64,000 nucleotides of DNA from NCBI GenBank assembly GCA_965230665.1, contig CBDDLM010000004.1, forward strand, positions 310,001 through 374,000. The letters run 5' to 3'. How positions within the stretch are numbered: position 1 is the first letter of the stretch; every line of letters begins with the position of its first letter. Below, piece after piece: positions 45,303-53,735 of the stretch. Position numbers and translations under genes: made by a program. The DNA is from JAGNRR01 sp965230665 (GTDB lineage: Bacteria > Bacteroidota > Bacteroidia > Chitinophagales > Chitinophagaceae). The notes beneath the pieces are model-generated. The model worked only from the letters and a program-made list of their open reading frames with translations, was not told where the DNA came from and ran no database searches.

Positions 45303-45633
45303 AATGAGATTTGAACAAAAATAATAAAATCGCCACGAAAATCAGATCAACTGGAAACATAAGTGTTTCAAAGATGTCTGCCCAAGGCTGATCTCTAAAG
45401 ACGGCTTTCATAAGAAACTCAATCATCACCAAACCAATGTAAATAAACCCGAAAATGTACTTCTTGGTACAAACACCAAGCCAAGCTAAGGTTAATAAAA
45501 GTAAACCAAAGGGTTGCCAATGATAGGTCGTCCAAATTTCGAAATCCGAAAAAGTACTATAAAAAGAAAATAAACACCAAGCGATGTGAAACATCAATAT
45601 GCTATAAAAAATAATATTGGTGTTCCTTTTCAT
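45247..45633 (-). CDS. Small four-helix membrane protein of unknown function
   Basis: 128 aa with about four membrane helices (10-27, 38-53, 57-76, 88-108) and a basic C-terminal tail. It lies 3 nt after the cystathionine beta-synthase-type gene and its tail overlaps the BtuF-like gene by 56 nt. The membrane part looks real (hydrophobicity, conserved-looking WTTYHWQPFG loop); the tail region is used in two frames. No family recognised. Confidence 0.6.
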   Translation of the reverse strand: MKRNTNIIFYSILMFHIAWCLFSFYSTFSDFEIWTTYHWQPFGLLLLTLAWLGVCTKKYIFGFIYIGLVMIEFLMKAVFRDQPWADIFETLMFPVDLIFVAILLFLFKSHFGILQRPNAVSNKFKRNT

Positions 45634-45636
45634 AAT

Positions 45637-46614
45637 CTACAGAAACCCTTTTTCTTTCATCCAATCGTCATTATACATTTTTCCTACATAACGGCTACCA
45701 TGATCATGAAGCACAACCACCACATAATCATCTGGCTTAAGTTGGTCCTTTATTTTTAAGGCCCCTTGTAACGCACAACCACTGCTCGACCCGCAAAAGA
45801 GTCCTTCCAACCTTGCTAGATCTCTACCAGAGTTGAGCGCTTCTTTATCATTTACCTCTACAAATTGGTCTATTAAACTAGCATCATAGTTATCTGGAAT
45901 AAAGTCTTCTCCAGCTCCTTCAACCATATAAACCTCAGCCCTAGACTCGTCTACTTCACCCGTTTCGTGCCAATGTTTTAATATACTTCCTTTAGGGTCC
46001 GCCGCAATAGCTTGTATGGCAGGATTTTGTTCTTTTAAATATTTGCTGGTGCCAACAAGGGTACCACCTGTTCCAGTAGCTACAACGTAATGTGTTATCT
46101 TACCTTCTGTTTGCTCCCAAAGTTCTGGTCCAGTACTTAAATAATGCGCTTCACTATTCGCTAAATTATTATACTGATCTGGTAACCAACCATTACGCTC
46201 TTCTGCAATGCGCGCAGCTACCTTGTAATAAGATCGAGGGTCATCTGCTGGCACATCAGTAGGACATACATGCACCTCGGCACCCATCGCTCGAAGGATA
46301 TCTACCTTTTCTTGACTCATTTTACTGGCCATGGTAAAAACGCATTTGTAACCCATCTGGCTGGCCGCAAGTGCCAAGCCCATCCCTGTATTACCACTCG
46401 TACATTCTACAATGGTTCCACCTGGTTTCAGCACACCTCGTTTTTCGGCATCTTTAATCAAATGAAGAGCAAGTCTATCTTTAATACTATTACCTGGGTT
46501 AAAGTATTCGACCTTAGCATATACGGGACATGGCAAATCTTTAGCAACATGATTAAGTCTAATCAATGGTGTATTTCCGATAGTCCCAAGAATGTTTTCG
46601 TGTACGTTTTTCAT
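45637..46614 (-). CDS. Cystathionine beta-synthase / cysteine synthase-type PLP enzyme
   Basis: 325 aa fold-type II PLP enzyme. Schiff-base K45 in NPGNSIKDR, the SGNTG phosphate/substrate loop (73-77) and the GTGGT PLP-phosphate loop are visible. Several traits follow cystathionine beta-synthase more than cysteine synthase: the YNN-x-x-N-x-x-AHY segment, the EGAGEDFIPDNYD stretch and the C-terminal YNDDWMKEKGFL. No Bateman (CBS-pair) domain is present, so no SAM regulation is expected. Reaction: serine (or O-acetylserine) with homocysteine or sulfide. It heads the four-gene overlapping chain and has a good promoter. Confidence 0.86.
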   Translation of the reverse strand: MKNVHENILGTIGNTPLIRLNHVAKDLPCPVYAKVEYFNPGNSIKDRLALHLIKDAEKRGVLKPGGTIVECTSGNTGMGLALAASQMGYKCVFTMASKMSQEKVDILRAMGAEVHVCPTDVPADDPRSYYKVAARIAEERNGWLPDQYNNLANSEAHYLSTGPELWEQTEGKITHYVVATGTGGTLVGTSKYLKEQNPAIQAIAADPKGSILKHWHETGEVDESRAEVYMVEGAGEDFIPDNYDASLIDQFVEVNDKEALNSGRDLARLEGLFCGSSSGCALQGALKIKDQLKPDDYVVVVLHDHGSRYVGKMYNDDWMKEKGFL

Positions 46615-46626
46615 AAATTAGATATG

Positions 46627-46634
46627 CAAATATA
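46627..46634 (-). promoter_or_regulatory. -7 promoter element of the CBS-type gene chain
   Basis: Minus-strand TATATTTG with TTG 20 nt upstream; 12 nt to ATG 46614, leader about 8 nt. Confidence 0.7.
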
Positions 46635-46640
46635 TTTTTT

Positions 46641-49034
46641 TTAGAACGGATAACCAATGGCGACGTTCCATTGACCGTCATTTAACCTTAGCCCGCGAAT
46701 ATCCCAACCAGAATGCTCAAGTTTGTATGGGTATTTGAGACGGTAGGCATAGTCGACTCTAAACACGAAGAAAGAAAAATCTAGTCTAAGTCCTAAACCA
46801 CTACTAATAGCAATATCTTGCCAAAACTGATCTAGACGGATAGCTCCACCCGCATTGGTGGAGTCCTCCTGAAATAACCAGATATTACCCGCATCTACAA
46901 ATCCAGCACCTTTCAGCTCAAATATTCCAATGGAAGCCAACGGAAAACGAAGTTCTGTATTCAACTCTAACTTCAGATCACCAGTTCTATCTAACAGCTG
47001 CCTACCGCTGGAAGACTCCGGTGTTGTTCTACCTGGCCCTAGATTTCTTAATTGCCAACCTCTATTACTAAATGCGCCTCCCTGAGAATACTGCTTAATA
47101 TATGGCAAAGACAGGTCTCCGAAGGTCGGGATCCCTATTCCAATCATAGCCCGTGTAGCCCATTGATATTTTCTTTTGTTATGGTAATATCGATAATCTA
47201 GATCTCCCCTTACATAATGAGCTATTGGTGAGATCCTTGAATTGGTTATCCCTTCATAGGCCAAATTAATCCCCTGCATTAATAGACCAGCTTCTTCAAA
47301 GCCAAGTTTGAGTGTATGTAGCCTAGGAGCGTTCCCGCTCAAATCACTTCGATACTCAAAGCTAAAATTTTCACCTTGAATAAAATTGTTGGCATAGGTA
47401 TTCTGCAGATACCTCGAACCAGATATTCGGTTTTTAAAGTCTTCACTTAACTTATCTTGAGGCACGTTTGTAAGTGATAAAAAGATAGGAGATACCAACC
47501 AACTTTTCTTTCTAGTCTCTTTCCAATTATAGCTCAATTTTGCTGTAGTATTTGCTAGTTTAAAAGAGTTTACTCTATTTATGCGACTATGCGCCAAACT
47601 AAGAATTGTGAAAGGAGTATTATTCTTAGAGGTTTTCCATCGAAAAGGAAGCAAAAATCTTGGAACCGTTAAGTTTGCTGAGGAACTAAAGTTATTCGCA
47701 TTAAGCAGAATCCCGTCAGCGATTCGATCTTGATTAAGAGGGCGGTACTCTACTGTATATTGCGCTTGAAGATTTAACTTATTAGCCCCGCGAAGTAGAT
47801 TCCTTGTATTAAAATTAATACCACCACCGAAACCTAGAAGGTAGTCTTCACCATTACTCACATCAACATTAAGCTTCACATCGCGCTTCATAGCCAAAGT
47901 TAATTCGATAAAACAATCTAACTTATTCCTTCCTCCAGAGTCTCGCTTAAATTGGATATTGACGAATTGGAAGGTTCCTAATTGATTTAACCTATTATAC
48001 GTTGCTTCTACATTTCGAGTCGTATATAAATCTCCAGGATGAATAAAGATATTTTCATAGATTATACTTTTTTGCACTGGTAAATTGTAATAACTAAAAA
48101 TGACATCTTTATAAGCTTCGTTTTGTAATACCTGCCCATTATAATCATTGAAGGGGTCTTTAAATTTCACATACACTTTATCAAAAGTGAATTGCTTATC
48201 AAAAGCACTGTCTCGAGTTGGGAACAGATTAATATACAAATCGATGGAATCCTGAGATTTCGGCTTATCTAATATCCCAAAGTCTATATCGAATGGATTA
48301 TTCAAAGCATCTTTTAAACCAGACCGGTCAATGGTATCTGGCTCCACATTGATATTCTCGACCTTAAAGGCATAGTAACCTGAGTTTCGAAAAAGGTTAT
48401 AGAGTCGAACTCTTTCTTGTCCAAGATCAATGTTCCTAAAAACATCTCCTTTTTGGATATTATTGTTTTTTCGAGTTTTTTCTATAAGGCTTCTTAAACC
48501 ACTACTTGCCACATTGTACTCTACTTTATTAATATAGTACCGCTTACCAGGTTTCACTGAATAAATAACTTTAGCCTCTTGATTTCTTTTACGCACAAGG
48601 GTATCAGAAATTTCAGAATAATAATATCCATTATTAATCATAAACTGTTTTAAAGAAGAATCGCTCAATCGAGTGAGTACTTTATTTACTAGAACAGGTG
48701 CTTCCACTTTCCGTTCTCGAATATTTCTATGTCTAGGACTATCGACATAAAAATCATGACGCATATTGTACCGCCAAAGTTTATATCTAGGCAAAAAACC
48801 AACACCCCACAAATTACTATTAGGCTTTTGACGTAAAATGGTATACATACCATCACGCAGTTCGGATTTGTTTTTTAGTTTTCCGGAGCTCTCATCAATG
48901 CTAATACTATTTTCACTAAGTAGCAACTCATCCTTTTTCAAGTACTTGTTATAGGTACATGAGGAGAATGATAATAGCATCAATATTAATATCCCTATAA
49001 TCTGATTTAATATGGTTCTATACGTATTTTGCAA
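46641..49034 (-). CDS. BamA/TamA-family (Omp85) outer-membrane lipoprotein
   Basis: 797 aa. N-terminal signal with a lipobox (SFSSC, Cys at about 26), then POTRA-type domains (about 30-400, e.g. YSVKPGKRYYINKVEY) and a C-terminal 16-strand barrel (about 400-797) ending in the Omp85-type aromatic terminus (VAIGYPF). The barrel contains the VRGDLDYRYY and GRTTPESS-like loop parts. These proteins insert or export outer-membrane proteins; in Bacteroidota the lipidated TamA-like branch is common. Start TTG 49034; a later ATG (48980) would destroy the signal peptide. Divergent to the methyltransferase gene with only 5 nt between them. Confidence 0.85.
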   Translation of the reverse strand: MQNTYRTILNQIIGILILMLLSFSSCTYNKYLKKDELLLSENSISIDESSGKLKNKSELRDGMYTILRQKPNSNLWGVGFLPRYKLWRYNMRHDFYVDSPRHRNIRERKVEAPVLVNKVLTRLSDSSLKQFMINNGYYYSEISDTLVRKRNQEAKVIYSVKPGKRYYINKVEYNVASSGLRSLIEKTRKNNNIQKGDVFRNIDLGQERVRLYNLFRNSGYYAFKVENINVEPDTIDRSGLKDALNNPFDIDFGILDKPKSQDSIDLYINLFPTRDSAFDKQFTFDKVYVKFKDPFNDYNGQVLQNEAYKDVIFSYYNLPVQKSIIYENIFIHPGDLYTTRNVEATYNRLNQLGTFQFVNIQFKRDSGGRNKLDCFIELTLAMKRDVKLNVDVSNGEDYLLGFGGGINFNTRNLLRGANKLNLQAQYTVEYRPLNQDRIADGILLNANNFSSSANLTVPRFLLPFRWKTSKNNTPFTILSLAHSRINRVNSFKLANTTAKLSYNWKETRKKSWLVSPIFLSLTNVPQDKLSEDFKNRISGSRYLQNTYANNFIQGENFSFEYRSDLSGNAPRLHTLKLGFEEAGLLMQGINLAYEGITNSRISPIAHYVRGDLDYRYYHNKRKYQWATRAMIGIGIPTFGDLSLPYIKQYSQGGAFSNRGWQLRNLGPGRTTPESSSGRQLLDRTGDLKLELNTELRFPLASIGIFELKGAGFVDAGNIWLFQEDSTNAGGAIRLDQFWQDIAISSGLGLRLDFSFFVFRVDYAYRLKYPYKLEHSGWDIRGLRLNDGQWNVAIGYPF

Positions 49035-49039
49035 AGCCT

Positions 49040-49765
49040 ATGCTCAGTAAAGCGCAAATTAAACATATTACTGCATTACGTACTAAAAAAAATAGAACAG
49101 AACATGCACAATTTATTGTAGAGGGTAAGAAAAGCGTTACTGAATTGTTGAAATCAAGTTATACAATACTACATGTCTATTACTTAGAGGAACATCAGGC
49201 CCTGTTTGAGTCTTCAAATTTGAAAAATAAGACCATGATCTCAAATATAGAAATGTCCAAGATCAGTAGTCAAAAAAACCCAGAAGGTGTATTGGCAGTA
49301 GGCGCTATTCCTGCAGAACGTATGTTTTCTTGGTCTGAAGAACGTTATATAGCACTGGATAAGATAAGGGACCCAGGAAACTTGGGTACTATAGTCAGGT
49401 TGGCAGATTGGTTCGGCATTCGAACAGTTCTATGCAGTATGGATTGCGTAGATGCATACAACCCAAAAGTGATTCAAGCGAGCATGGGAAGTTTGTTTAA
49501 TGTGCAGGTTGAGTATATCAATCTGGCTTTACAATTAAGCACCACGAATTTACCCAAATATGCCGCCACGATGCAAGGTGCATCTGTTTACACAAAAAAG
49601 CCGCAGGACAAAGGAATATTAGTAATTGGTAATGAAGCAAATGGAATCTCTGAGGCTGTTAAAGCTGTTTGCAACGAACAGGTATCTATACCGTCAAAAG
49701 GCAAAGCAGAAAGCTTAAATGCAGCTATGGCTTGCGGTATTTTATGTTCTCATTTTTTTAGATAA
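49040..49765 (+). CDS. TrmH/SpoU-family RNA 2'-O-methyltransferase
   Basis: 241 aa. An N-terminal RNA-binding SpoU_sub_bind-like part (EHAQFIVEGKKSV) is followed by the knotted SPOUT domain with motif 1 DKIRDPGNLGTIVRLADWFG, motif 2 VIGNEANGIS and motif 3 IPSKGKAESLNAAMA, which together form the SAM-binding trefoil knot. It methylates a ribose in rRNA or tRNA; the site is unknown. Its -7-like element (TATTTTG, 49025-49031) lies inside the coding part of the divergent Omp85 gene. Leader about 5 nt. Confidence 0.92.
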   Translation: MLSKAQIKHITALRTKKNRTEHAQFIVEGKKSVTELLKSSYTILHVYYLEEHQALFESSNLKNKTMISNIEMSKISSQKNPEGVLAVGAIPAERMFSWSEERYIALDKIRDPGNLGTIVRLADWFGIRTVLCSMDCVDAYNPKVIQASMGSLFNVQVEYINLALQLSTTNLPKYAATMQGASVYTKKPQDKGILVIGNEANGISEAVKAVCNEQVSIPSKGKAESLNAAMACGILCSHFFR

Positions 49766-49837
49766 AAGTAGTTTTTGCTCATAGAATTAAACTATAATAG
49801 TATATTAGCGTCCAACCTAAATCTTAAACGAAATACA

Positions 49838-50668
49838 ATGCAAAAAATAATACTAGTTCTGTTTGCTGTGCTATTTGCTCTGCCAACTTTTGCCCAGCGA
49901 GAAAGAAGTTTATTAAAAATTAGAGACCAAGAAGGTCGAAGAATAACAGTAGAGATTAATGGTCGTCGTTACGAACGCGTGGGACGCATGCTTACCTTTA
50001 ACGATTTACCGGCACGCAATCATGCATTGAGAATTTACGTTGTGAAAAGAAATAGGGATGGGAATAAGGTAGCTCGGTTGATCTACAAAGGTAGACTGCG
50101 TACAAAACCAGGCAGAATTTATTATGTGACCGTAGATGACTATGAAAAATTAGACGTTATTGAAGATTGTTGCCTTGGAGATGATGGTCCTTGGAACGAA
50201 CGAAATACATGGTATAGAAGCCGTTACTACGACCAACAAGATTGGGAAGATGAATTACAGTTCAATCCACAGCGAGATACCTACTATGATTATGAGGATG
50301 GTGACCGAAGAGTACGTCGACAACGCAGACAAAGACCTAGAACAAATCGTGATGACTGGGAACATTATAATGCAGCTATGAGTACTGCTCGTTTTAACAA
50401 TCTCATGCAACAAATGGAAGATGCTGGGTTCGAATCAAATAGAATGAGTTTGGTTGAACAGGCAGTTAGTAATAACCATATTACTGCAAGACAACTTGCT
50501 GATATTATGAAAAAAATGAGTTTTGAAAGCTCTAGATTAAGAATAGCAAAAATGGCTTATAATAAAGTCGTTGATAAGCAAAATACATTTACGATCAACA
50601 ATGGCTTTAGCTTTTCAAGCAGCCGTGATGACTTTAATCGTTTCCTAAAAAATAGAAGAAATCGATAG
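49838..50668 (+). CDS. Secreted DUF4476-domain protein
   Basis: 276 aa from ATG 49838, chosen because it begins a clean signal peptide (MQKIILVLFAVLFALPTFAQ). The middle (about 25-100) is beta-rich and basic; a charged Arg/Asp linker (about 130-175) follows; the last 100 residues are an all-helical DUF4476-type domain (FNNLMQQMEDAGFESNRMSLVEQA ... ITARQLADIMKKMSFE). Function unknown; the family is widespread in Bacteroidota. A good terminator follows. Confidence 0.8.
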   Translation: MQKIILVLFAVLFALPTFAQRERSLLKIRDQEGRRITVEINGRRYERVGRMLTFNDLPARNHALRIYVVKRNRDGNKVARLIYKGRLRTKPGRIYYVTVDDYEKLDVIEDCCLGDDGPWNERNTWYRSRYYDQQDWEDELQFNPQRDTYYDYEDGDRRVRRQRRQRPRTNRDDWEHYNAAMSTARFNNLMQQMEDAGFESNRMSLVEQAVSNNHITARQLADIMKKMSFESSRLRIAKMAYNKVVDKQNTFTINNGFSFSSSRDDFNRFLKNRRNR

Positions 50669-50686
50669 TATTAACGAGTTACTCTG

Positions 50687-50717
50687 AAAGCCTATCAACT
50701 TTGATAGGCTTTTTTTG
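50687..50717 (+). terminator. Rho-independent terminator after the DUF4476 gene
   Basis: Stem AAGCCTATCAA/TTGATAGGCTT with a 2-nt loop and a run of seven T. Confidence 0.9.
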
Positions 50718-50754
50718 TTTTTGACTATAAAATAAAACTGTATTTTGCAGCACA

Positions 50755-52080
50755 ATGGCTAAGAAGAAAAAAATCGCTCTACATTGGCAAATACTAATTG
50801 GAATGCTTGCGGGTATTCTTTTTGGTTTGCTTATGGCTAATTTAGGTGCTAAAGAATTCGTACTTAATTGGATTGCCCCCATTGGCAAAATTTTTGTCAA
50901 CCTCCTAAAACTTATTGCAATTCCTTTGATCATCGCATCTCTTATTAAAGGAATTGGAGAGCTCAAAGACATTTCTAAATTCTCTAAAATGGGAGGGCGC
51001 ACTATTTTAATCTACCTTAGCACTACTGTTATTGCTATCACAATTGGTCTTCTTGTGGTCAATATTGCACAACCTGGCAAGGGTATACCTAGTGAGACGA
51101 TAAGCAAAATGACGGAAACCTTTGCACAAAAAGAAGGTGTAACAAAAAAGATCGCAGAAGCTCAAAAACAACAAGCTAGCCGACCACTTGATTTTCTTGT
51201 AGAAATGGTACCAAACAATATTTTTAGTGCCGCTTCTAATAATAGCAGTATGCTTCAAGTGATATTCTTTGTGATTTTGTTTGGAGTATGCCTTTTGCTT
51301 GTTGAACCCCAAAAAGCCGAGCCTGTTTATAATTTCTTTGATGGCCTTAATGAAGTAGTTCTAAAAATGGTCGATGTCATTATGCTCATTGCACCTTATG
51401 CTGTGTTTGCCCTACTATCAAATGTCATTGTTACATCAGACGATCCCGTGCTATTACTTAACTTATTAAAGTATGCTGGTACCGTTTTAATTGGCTTAGC
51501 GCTCATGGTAGGGGTTTATTTATTGGTTCTACGATTATATACAAAGAAAAGTATTGGATTTTTTCTTAAAGGTATCAGTCCAGCGCAACTATTAGCGTTT
51601 TCCACCTCCTCTTCTGCGGCGACTTTGCCCGTAACTATGGAACGCGTTGAAGAACACTTAGGCGTAGAAAAGGAAGTGACCAGTTTTGTCTGCCCTGTAG
51701 GAGCTACAATTAACATGGACGGCACAAGCCTTTATCAAGCCGTGGCGGCTGTTTTCATTTGTCAAGCATTGGATTTCCCTTTAACCTTTGGCGCGCAATT
51801 GACAATCGTACTTACCGCCACTTTGGCATCAATAGGCTCTGCTGCTGTTCCTGGAGCAGGGATGGTCATGCTCGTAATTGTTTTGGAAAGTATAGGCCTA
51901 CCCGCCGAAAAGCTTGCCATAGGTTTAGCACTCATTTTTGCTGTAGATAGACCGCTTGATATGTGTCGTACAGTTATTAATGTAACGGGTGACGCAACCG
52001 TTGCTATGGTCGTAGGTAAAAGCTTTGGAAAGCTAGGAGCACCACAAGTGAAAGATTGGGATGATAATTATGGAAAGTAA
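50755..52080 (+). CDS. Dicarboxylate/acidic amino-acid:cation symporter (DAACS family)
   Basis: 441 aa, glutamate-transporter (GltPh) fold. HP1 serine motif SSSAATLPVTM, the TM7 Na+-site motif NMDGTSLYQ, HP2 with GSAAVPGAGMVML, and TM8 DRPLDMCRTVINVTGD are present. In TM8 the residues equal to GltPh D394, R397, T398, N401 and D405 are all kept; the Arg binds the side-chain carboxylate, so glutamate, aspartate or C4-dicarboxylate is the substrate. Inner-membrane trimer. Its last 20 nt overlap queA. A TATTTTG element lies 8 nt before the ATG. Confidence 0.94.
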   Translation: MAKKKKIALHWQILIGMLAGILFGLLMANLGAKEFVLNWIAPIGKIFVNLLKLIAIPLIIASLIKGIGELKDISKFSKMGGRTILIYLSTTVIAITIGLLVVNIAQPGKGIPSETISKMTETFAQKEGVTKKIAEAQKQQASRPLDFLVEMVPNNIFSAASNNSSMLQVIFFVILFGVCLLLVEPQKAEPVYNFFDGLNEVVLKMVDVIMLIAPYAVFALLSNVIVTSDDPVLLLNLLKYAGTVLIGLALMVGVYLLVLRLYTKKSIGFFLKGISPAQLLAFSTSSSAATLPVTMERVEEHLGVEKEVTSFVCPVGATINMDGTSLYQAVAAVFICQALDFPLTFGAQLTIVLTATLASIGSAAVPGAGMVMLVIVLESIGLPAEKLAIGLALIFAVDRPLDMCRTVINVTGDATVAMVVGKSFGKLGAPQVKDWDDNYGK

Positions 52081-53278
52081 GCTTGAACCTTTGGATATAA
52101 AAATAGCAGACTTCACATACGATTTACCGGAACATCGTATTCCCAAATATCCGTTAGATCGTAGAGATGAAAGTAAGTTACTTGTCTGTAAAAATGGTGT
52201 GATCAATGATCATTCGTTCAAAGACATCTCAACACTTCTACCAAAAGAAACCCTGCTCGTTTTTAATGATAGCAAAGTACTTCCTGTTCGTCTCCATTTT
52301 AAAAACTCGAATGGTGGAAAAATTGAGATTTTTTGTCTTGAATCCATCTCTGAAGATCAAAACAAATCTATTTGGAAATGTTTTGTGGGAGGAGCCGCTA
52401 AATGGAAAGAAAAAACACTCTCGAAAGAGTTTGAAGGGAAAAGTATCACCGTGGAATTAGTCGAAAAAAGAAGTGATTATTATCTGGTATTGTTTCAATG
52501 GAATAATGACGTAAGTTCTATGTTCGAGGTACTTGAGCATTTCGGACAAATCCCGATCCCTCCTTATCTTAAACGTCCGAGTGAAAAGATTGATATCGTC
52601 CGATATCAAAATGTATTTGCTCATACCAATGGTTCAGTTGCAGCTCCTACTGCAGGCCTACACTTTACCGATGAGCTTATCAGCAAACTGAAACAAAGAG
52701 GTATTAAAATTGATTTTGTTACACTACATGTAGGCGCAGGCACTTTTAAACCAGTGAAAAGCGAAACCATTGGTGGACATGAAATGCACGTTGAAAAGAT
52801 GGTTTTAACGAAGGAGTTTGTCGAGCAACTTCTTGAGCAAGTAAGGCTAAATAAAAAAGTAACTGCAGTTGGAACAACCACACTAAGAACACTCGAATCA
52901 TTATTTTGGCTTGGGTGTAAAATTCATTCAGATCAAACCCTCACTCCTAATGAACTTAAGGTTGAGCAATGGGCACCCTATCAAAAAGAAGTTCATCCGA
53001 GTGCAATAGAATCATTAAACGCTATTAAAAGTTGGTTACTCTCTAATAATATGGATATCCTGACTTTTAAAACCAAACTGCTTATTCTGCCCTCATATAA
53101 GTTTAGAATCATTGACTGTCTTATCACAAATTTTCATCAACCAAAATCTACTTTACTTTTGTTAGTAGCCGCAGCCATCGGGAAGGACTGGGAAAATGTA
53201 TATCAGCACGCTCTCGATAAAGACTATAGATTCCTTAGTTACGGAGATTCAAGTCTACTTTTTCTGCAGAACAAATAA
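52061..53278 (+). CDS. queA: tRNA preQ1 ribosyltransferase-isomerase QueA
   Basis: 405 aa. Moves the ribose of SAM to preQ1 in tRNA to form epoxyqueuosine. N-terminal FTYDLPEHRIPKYPLDRRDESKLLV, FNDSKVLPVRL, APTAGLHFT, VTLHVGAGTFKPV and the C-terminal LITNFHQPKSTLLLLVAA are strong family marks. Slightly longer than the 340-360 aa of E. coli, mostly by an insert before the C-terminal part (about 295-345). Starts ATG 52061 or 52070, both inside the symporter gene. Confidence 0.95.
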   Translation: MIIMESKLEPLDIKIADFTYDLPEHRIPKYPLDRRDESKLLVCKNGVINDHSFKDISTLLPKETLLVFNDSKVLPVRLHFKNSNGGKIEIFCLESISEDQNKSIWKCFVGGAAKWKEKTLSKEFEGKSITVELVEKRSDYYLVLFQWNNDVSSMFEVLEHFGQIPIPPYLKRPSEKIDIVRYQNVFAHTNGSVAAPTAGLHFTDELISKLKQRGIKIDFVTLHVGAGTFKPVKSETIGGHEMHVEKMVLTKEFVEQLLEQVRLNKKVTAVGTTTLRTLESLFWLGCKIHSDQTLTPNELKVEQWAPYQKEVHPSAIESLNAIKSWLLSNNMDILTFKTKLLILPSYKFRIIDCLITNFHQPKSTLLLLVAAAIGKDWENVYQHALDKDYRFLSYGDSSLLFLQNK

Positions 53279-53308
53279 TAGCGGTACTGCACAATACTCA
53301 GGACCGAC

Positions 53309-53322
53309 ATGATATATATCAA
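53309..53322. promoter_or_regulatory. Crp/Fnr-family-like operator upstream of the cupin gene
   Basis: ATGAT-ATAT-ATCAA matches the Fnr-type consensus TTGAT-N4-ATCAA at 9 of 10 positions and contains a perfect 12-bp palindrome (53310-53321). Its centre is 41-42 bp before the start site predicted from the -7 element, the classical class II activator position. Confidence 0.5.
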
Positions 53323-53345
53323 GATATCAGCTCTTCCCTTGTTGC

Positions 53346-53353
53346 TAACTTTG
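53346..53353 (+). promoter_or_regulatory. -7 promoter element of the cupin gene
   Basis: TAACTTTG ends 4 nt before the ATG at 53358, so the mRNA should start at or one base before the start codon (leaderless). Confidence 0.66.
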
Positions 53354-53357
53354 CATA

Positions 53358-53654
53358 ATGACCATTAAGCAAATAAAAGAAGACCTTGTATCAAAGAAGC
53401 ATCCAGTAGCCAGAGCCATTCATAAGAACGAACACTTTAAAGTTATCATGCTTGGATTCAAAGAAGGCATGATTCTCAAAGAGCATAAGGCACATAAGCC
53501 TACTAAACTTACTATCTTAGAAGGTACTGTTGAATACATCCAAGACGGTGTCAAAACCACCCTCGGGCAATATGATGAATATGAAATCCCTGTAGAAGTC
53601 ACGCATGCTGTACGGGCCACTCAAGATAGTTTATGCCTGCTGACACAAGGTTAG
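53358..53654 (+). CDS. Small cupin-domain protein
   Basis: 98 aa, one cupin barrel. The metal-ligand pattern of motif 1 is partly present (GMILKEHKAHKPTKLTILEG) and motif 2 ends in EVTHAVRA. Such small cupins bind small ligands or metals and often sense redox or nitrosative stress; the substrate is unknown. A Crp/Fnr-like site upstream would place it under such a regulator. A near-immediate promoter and start argue that this is a real gene despite its size. Confidence 0.82.
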   Translation: MTIKQIKEDLVSKKHPVARAIHKNEHFKVIMLGFKEGMILKEHKAHKPTKLTILEGTVEYIQDGVKTTLGQYDEYEIPVEVTHAVRATQDSLCLLTQG

Positions 53655-53735
53655 TATCTCGTTTAACCTATAGATTACCCCTTTTATGTAAATTTTAAGC
53701 ATGGAATAGGTCTCAATAGAATAACTTTATTCCTT

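Noticed and set aside
49775..49837. Upstream extension of the DUF4476 protein to TTG 49775
   Set aside because: It would bury the signal peptide behind 21 residues; ATG 49838 gives a clean one.
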